A stretch of DNA of 64,000 nucleotides from Himantopus leucocephalus (taxonomy: Eukaryota; Chordata; Aves; Charadriiformes; Recurvirostridae). Each line of letters starts with the position of its first letter. Position 1 is the stretch's first letter. Shown piece after piece: positions 61,150-64,000 of the stretch. Position numbers and translations under genes: made by a program. The notes beneath the pieces were generated by a model that saw only the letters and a program-made list of their open reading frames with translations, searched no databases and was not told the DNA's origin. Location of the stretch: NCBI GenBank assembly GCA_003993805.1, contig RSEF01000002.1:71344617-71408616 (forward strand), written 5' to 3'.

Positions 61150-63600
61150 ACAATTTTGGTTAGATTATGCAGTGAGATGAACTTCTTGAAAGGGGGAATT
61201 TAGTCCTTTTAACCTTTTACTCCTTCTAGTGGTTGGTTCTAGTCTTTTTAAACCCCAAAATAACAACAACATTCATTCTTTGACAACAGGACTTTATCAG
61301 GCTTTAAAAAAAAAATCAAATTAACCTGCTTACTTCAAAGTCATGCTCTCATAATTTTAGCTGGCACATCATGAACAAAATGGTCTAGAACTAACCTCAA
61401 ACAGTCATCTGGAGAAAAACAACATATTTTCCCATGTCATCACCACTATAGCACATACTAACCACAACTATTCAGCCTGTCAATTTTCAGTTTATATTAT
61501 GATAACTTTACCTAAAAGCATTTCGTGGTTCAAAAACAGCAAGTGCAATGCCAAGGAAAAATTTGCTGAACTGAAGAGCATGGCGGCGCTGGTGTGAAGA
61601 ATATGCTTTCTGCAAAATGGGAAGCAGAGTAAAAAGAGATTTCACTAGGGACAACGGACTTCTCAGAAATTCCCCAAAATACTGCTTCAGGTTGGCTTAA
61701 TCCCACAGGGTAGGTTGTGAAGGAGGCTTAGTTTGGTCCTCGGGTGGTGAATTTTCCACAAAAATCTCCAAGAACTGTCATGAATGGGAAAAGGAACACA
61801 TGAATCTTTTTTACTTGCATTAGCAGCTCCACTTCCACACATAGGAAGGTTTTTAATGTCCACTGAGCATTTAAGAGAGGTAAAATGTAGAGATTCATGG
61901 GAGCCTGGACAGGGAACTATGTGAGAGGCACAAAAGCGATGCATTTTAAAAGGACTTTAGCAAATACACTTTTAGCTGTGCAATCCCTCTGATTCACAAG
62001 GAACCAAGCATTATACAGTCTTCACTTACTTTCCTCATTTTAAGGAGGACAAAGGCAAACCCATCATTAATGAAGCACTGTGGTTCAAATTCTATACTAA
62101 AAACCCCTCGACTTTGACAATCGTACGCCCACCCTCAGGCTTCAAAAATACTCTCATGCTACAACACTGACTATGTCATAACTCCAGAAGCAAACGAGAA
62201 GTCACTGCATCACTCCCCAGTGATCTGGGGCAAGGAGAGGATGGTAGTGACTGCAAGAACTTTAGCTGGATGCTTAGGTAGGAACAGCAAACCAAGCAAA
62301 AAAAACCTAAACCAAATGAAAACAAGCAAAAAATCCCTTGAGAAACCTATGAAAACACTCTGCAACCTATGGTCTAACTCTCTTCTTTGTAGTGACTTTC
62401 CCAAAGTTGGGTTACAGTAGCACCATGCAGGTTTCTGTAATAAATTAATTGGTAGCTTTGCTTTTGTGGGATGCAACAGCAGTCTGAGCCACTTTGCTTT
62501 GACTGTACCTTCCCTGCCCCTTCTCCTCAGCACCACTGTGACTTCCTAAGGTGCAGCTTAGACACACCAGGGCAGCTTTACTCCTGGGGACGAATGGGAA
62601 TACATATCCCCTTTTGGTTTTGGTGGGAGACACACTGAAGGTGACACGCTCTCCCTGAGAACAGCCAATTTCAATACTGGCTGGACTCTAAATGAACCTC
62701 CTTTAAAGGGCTGCTCCAAAGCCAGGCATTGCTTCCCTCTCCTCACTTTTTATGAACTAGGAAGGATGTGTGTGTCACTATGTGTCCTCTCCGGACAGAT
62801 CTTCTGCATGGAAGGAAGAAGGAAATGGTAAGAAAGGGGCAATGATGGGGGAAATGGGTAGGAGCCCTGCAACTGAGCTTGCATTTATTTCAAAAGTGAG
62901 TGAGTATTATCCAACTGCAGTGCCTCACGCCCAAGACTTAGAGTCTGAGACACAAGTTTGAGCAGATCTTCCATGATCTCACAGTGAGTCTGAGAGAGAC
63001 CGCATCCAGCACTCACAAAATACACAGCTGCGTTCCTCCATTGCTCTGACAGTGATCCATGTCAATGAATATACTGCTGCTAACAGGCACTGAGCTCCCA
63101 CTCCAGATGCCAAAGCTGTGGTCCGCACAAAGCCCGGACTGTGTGGTGCCCAGGCACAGCTTGCTATTAGCTGTATTTTCCCCTCATCTCATAGAAGCTT
63201 TAAGGGAGCCACTAGGAGAAAAGCAGTAGCATTGCAAGTTGTGTCCAACCACTCAGTAAACTAACCTCAATTTTTTTTTAATGCAAGTATTGCAACTCAG
63301 CAGTTCTACTATGGGATCCCAGAAAGCACGAGACATTCTTAATTTAGCAAGAACAACTGCATACTATGTCAACTACTGAAAATCTCAGTGTACAGCAGAA
63401 AATGTTTGGAGTCAACAGACTGAAAAGCAAGGCTGCTGAAGTTTTGTTTGATTTTACAGCATGTTTGACGTTTTCAAGATGAAACTTAAGGAGAAGTAGT
63501 ATCAGATTTGAAATCTTACTTCTCTGCTTGAATCTTTCATTATTTTCAGACTGCAATATGCTTTAGTTTGATTTTTTTTTAAAAAAAAATATAAAAAAAG
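61150..63600. other. intron stretch without recognised gene
   Basis: Only chance ORFs of 108 codons or fewer. A-rich and T-rich runs around 63565-63600. No repeat family recognised. Confidence 0.5.
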
Positions 63601-63639
63601 ATGTTTCACAGCTGAGGCTTTACCATGTTCACAGTATTT

Positions 63640-63770
63640 AACCATGTACCTAACTTTAAATTAGTGAAGCCGATTGAAATCAAAGGGATGAGGGGGTGTT
63701 AAAAAGGTAAGTGTGCCCTGAAGTATTGTCCTGAACCGGAATTAGACTTAAGTATGTGATTAGGTATCTC
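63640..63770. repeat. ancient sauropsid 'GTGCTTAAGT' palindromic repeat copy
   Basis: ACCATGTACCTAACTTTAAA, GCCGATTGAAATCAAAGGGA, GTAAGTGTGCCCTGAAGTAT, TGTCCTGAACCGG and GACTTAAGTATGTGATTAGG follow in order the element 'AGCATGTGCTTAACTTTAAGC...CCCATTGAAGTCAATGGG...GTGCTTAAGTG...CTGAATCGG' known from turtle and crocodilian genomes (from memory). Confidence 0.6.
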
Positions 63771-64000
63771 TAAAATAGGTCTTCCGTGTCTAATAATAAG
63801 CACAGATCACAATATACCTTGTGTATCAAAGGGTAGCAAAAGCTACGTGTCTTGAGGAGAAAGACTGAGCAGAGAAGAACTAGAAGCCTCTGGGCATGAG
63901 ATGTGATTGTTTTATTAGAAGGAAGATTAACACATAGAGGCCAAAGATAAAGCTGAAACTCAAAAGGAATATGAGTCAGGGAAGTTGTTCCAGATGGCAG

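Larger units (their letters stand above)
3710..64000 (-). other. ATXN1: ATXN1 intron upstream of the coding exon (partial, >60 kb)
   Basis: Everything to the right of the acceptor reads as noncoding: ORFs are short, lack family resemblance and change strand at random. Human ATXN1 likewise has very large introns before its coding exons, among several 5'UTR exons. A small noncoding exon could be hidden here, since such exons have no coding signal; I could not identify one. Confidence 0.8.

Noticed and set aside
1..64000. CRISPR array, operon, phage or plasmid features
   Set aside because: The sequence is vertebrate intron with spliced gene structure; no regularly spaced repeats or bacterial-type gene packing.

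Overview
The window is vertebrate nuclear DNA containing one protein-coding exon. It is the large coding exon of ATXN1 (ataxin-1) on the minus strand, with exon boundaries at 1669 and 3709 and coding sequence from 3549 down to 1669 (627 codons). The rest is intron: 1-1668 is the start of the downstream intron, and 3710-64000 is more than 60 kb of the intron upstream of the exon. The amphipathic, Ser/Pro/Gln-rich N-terminal region and the first half of the AXH domain are encoded here. The second half of AXH and the C-terminal NLS/14-3-3-binding tail should lie on the next exon, to the left of the window.

The organism is most likely a bird, or at least an archosaur. The ataxin-1 is close to the mammalian protein but has no glutamine tract. 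The recognisable interspersed repeats are old, decayed sauropsid types: CR1/L3-like, MIR/CORE-SINE-like, and the palindromic 'GTGCTTAAGT' and 'GGCCCCAATCAGGATC' families. I saw no Alu, L1 or other mammalian young repeats. The species cannot be fixed from this sequence.

Layout: 1-1668 downstream intron with two single-N assembly joins; 1669-3709 ATXN1 exon with three upstream AUGs, the main frame and a second, overlapping reading frame; 3710-64000 upstream intron with scattered old repeats, a (AAGAG)n pentanucleotide block at 52.3 kb, a diverged direct repeat pair at 59.1/60.6 kb, several AT-rich motif-dense blocks that could be conserved enhancers, and assembly gaps next to homopolymers.

The most interesting biology is in the exon itself. 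It holds a 151-codon ORF in the same alternative frame, ending at the same codon, as the human alt-ATXN1 overlapping protein, but the human-position start is closed by a stop after four codons. It also holds three uORFs, one in each frame. I found no CRISPR, operon, tRNA/rRNA or intact mobile element, and no evidence for an entirely new multi-gene system. Functional statements about the noncoding blocks are inference; I could not run any alignment or search.
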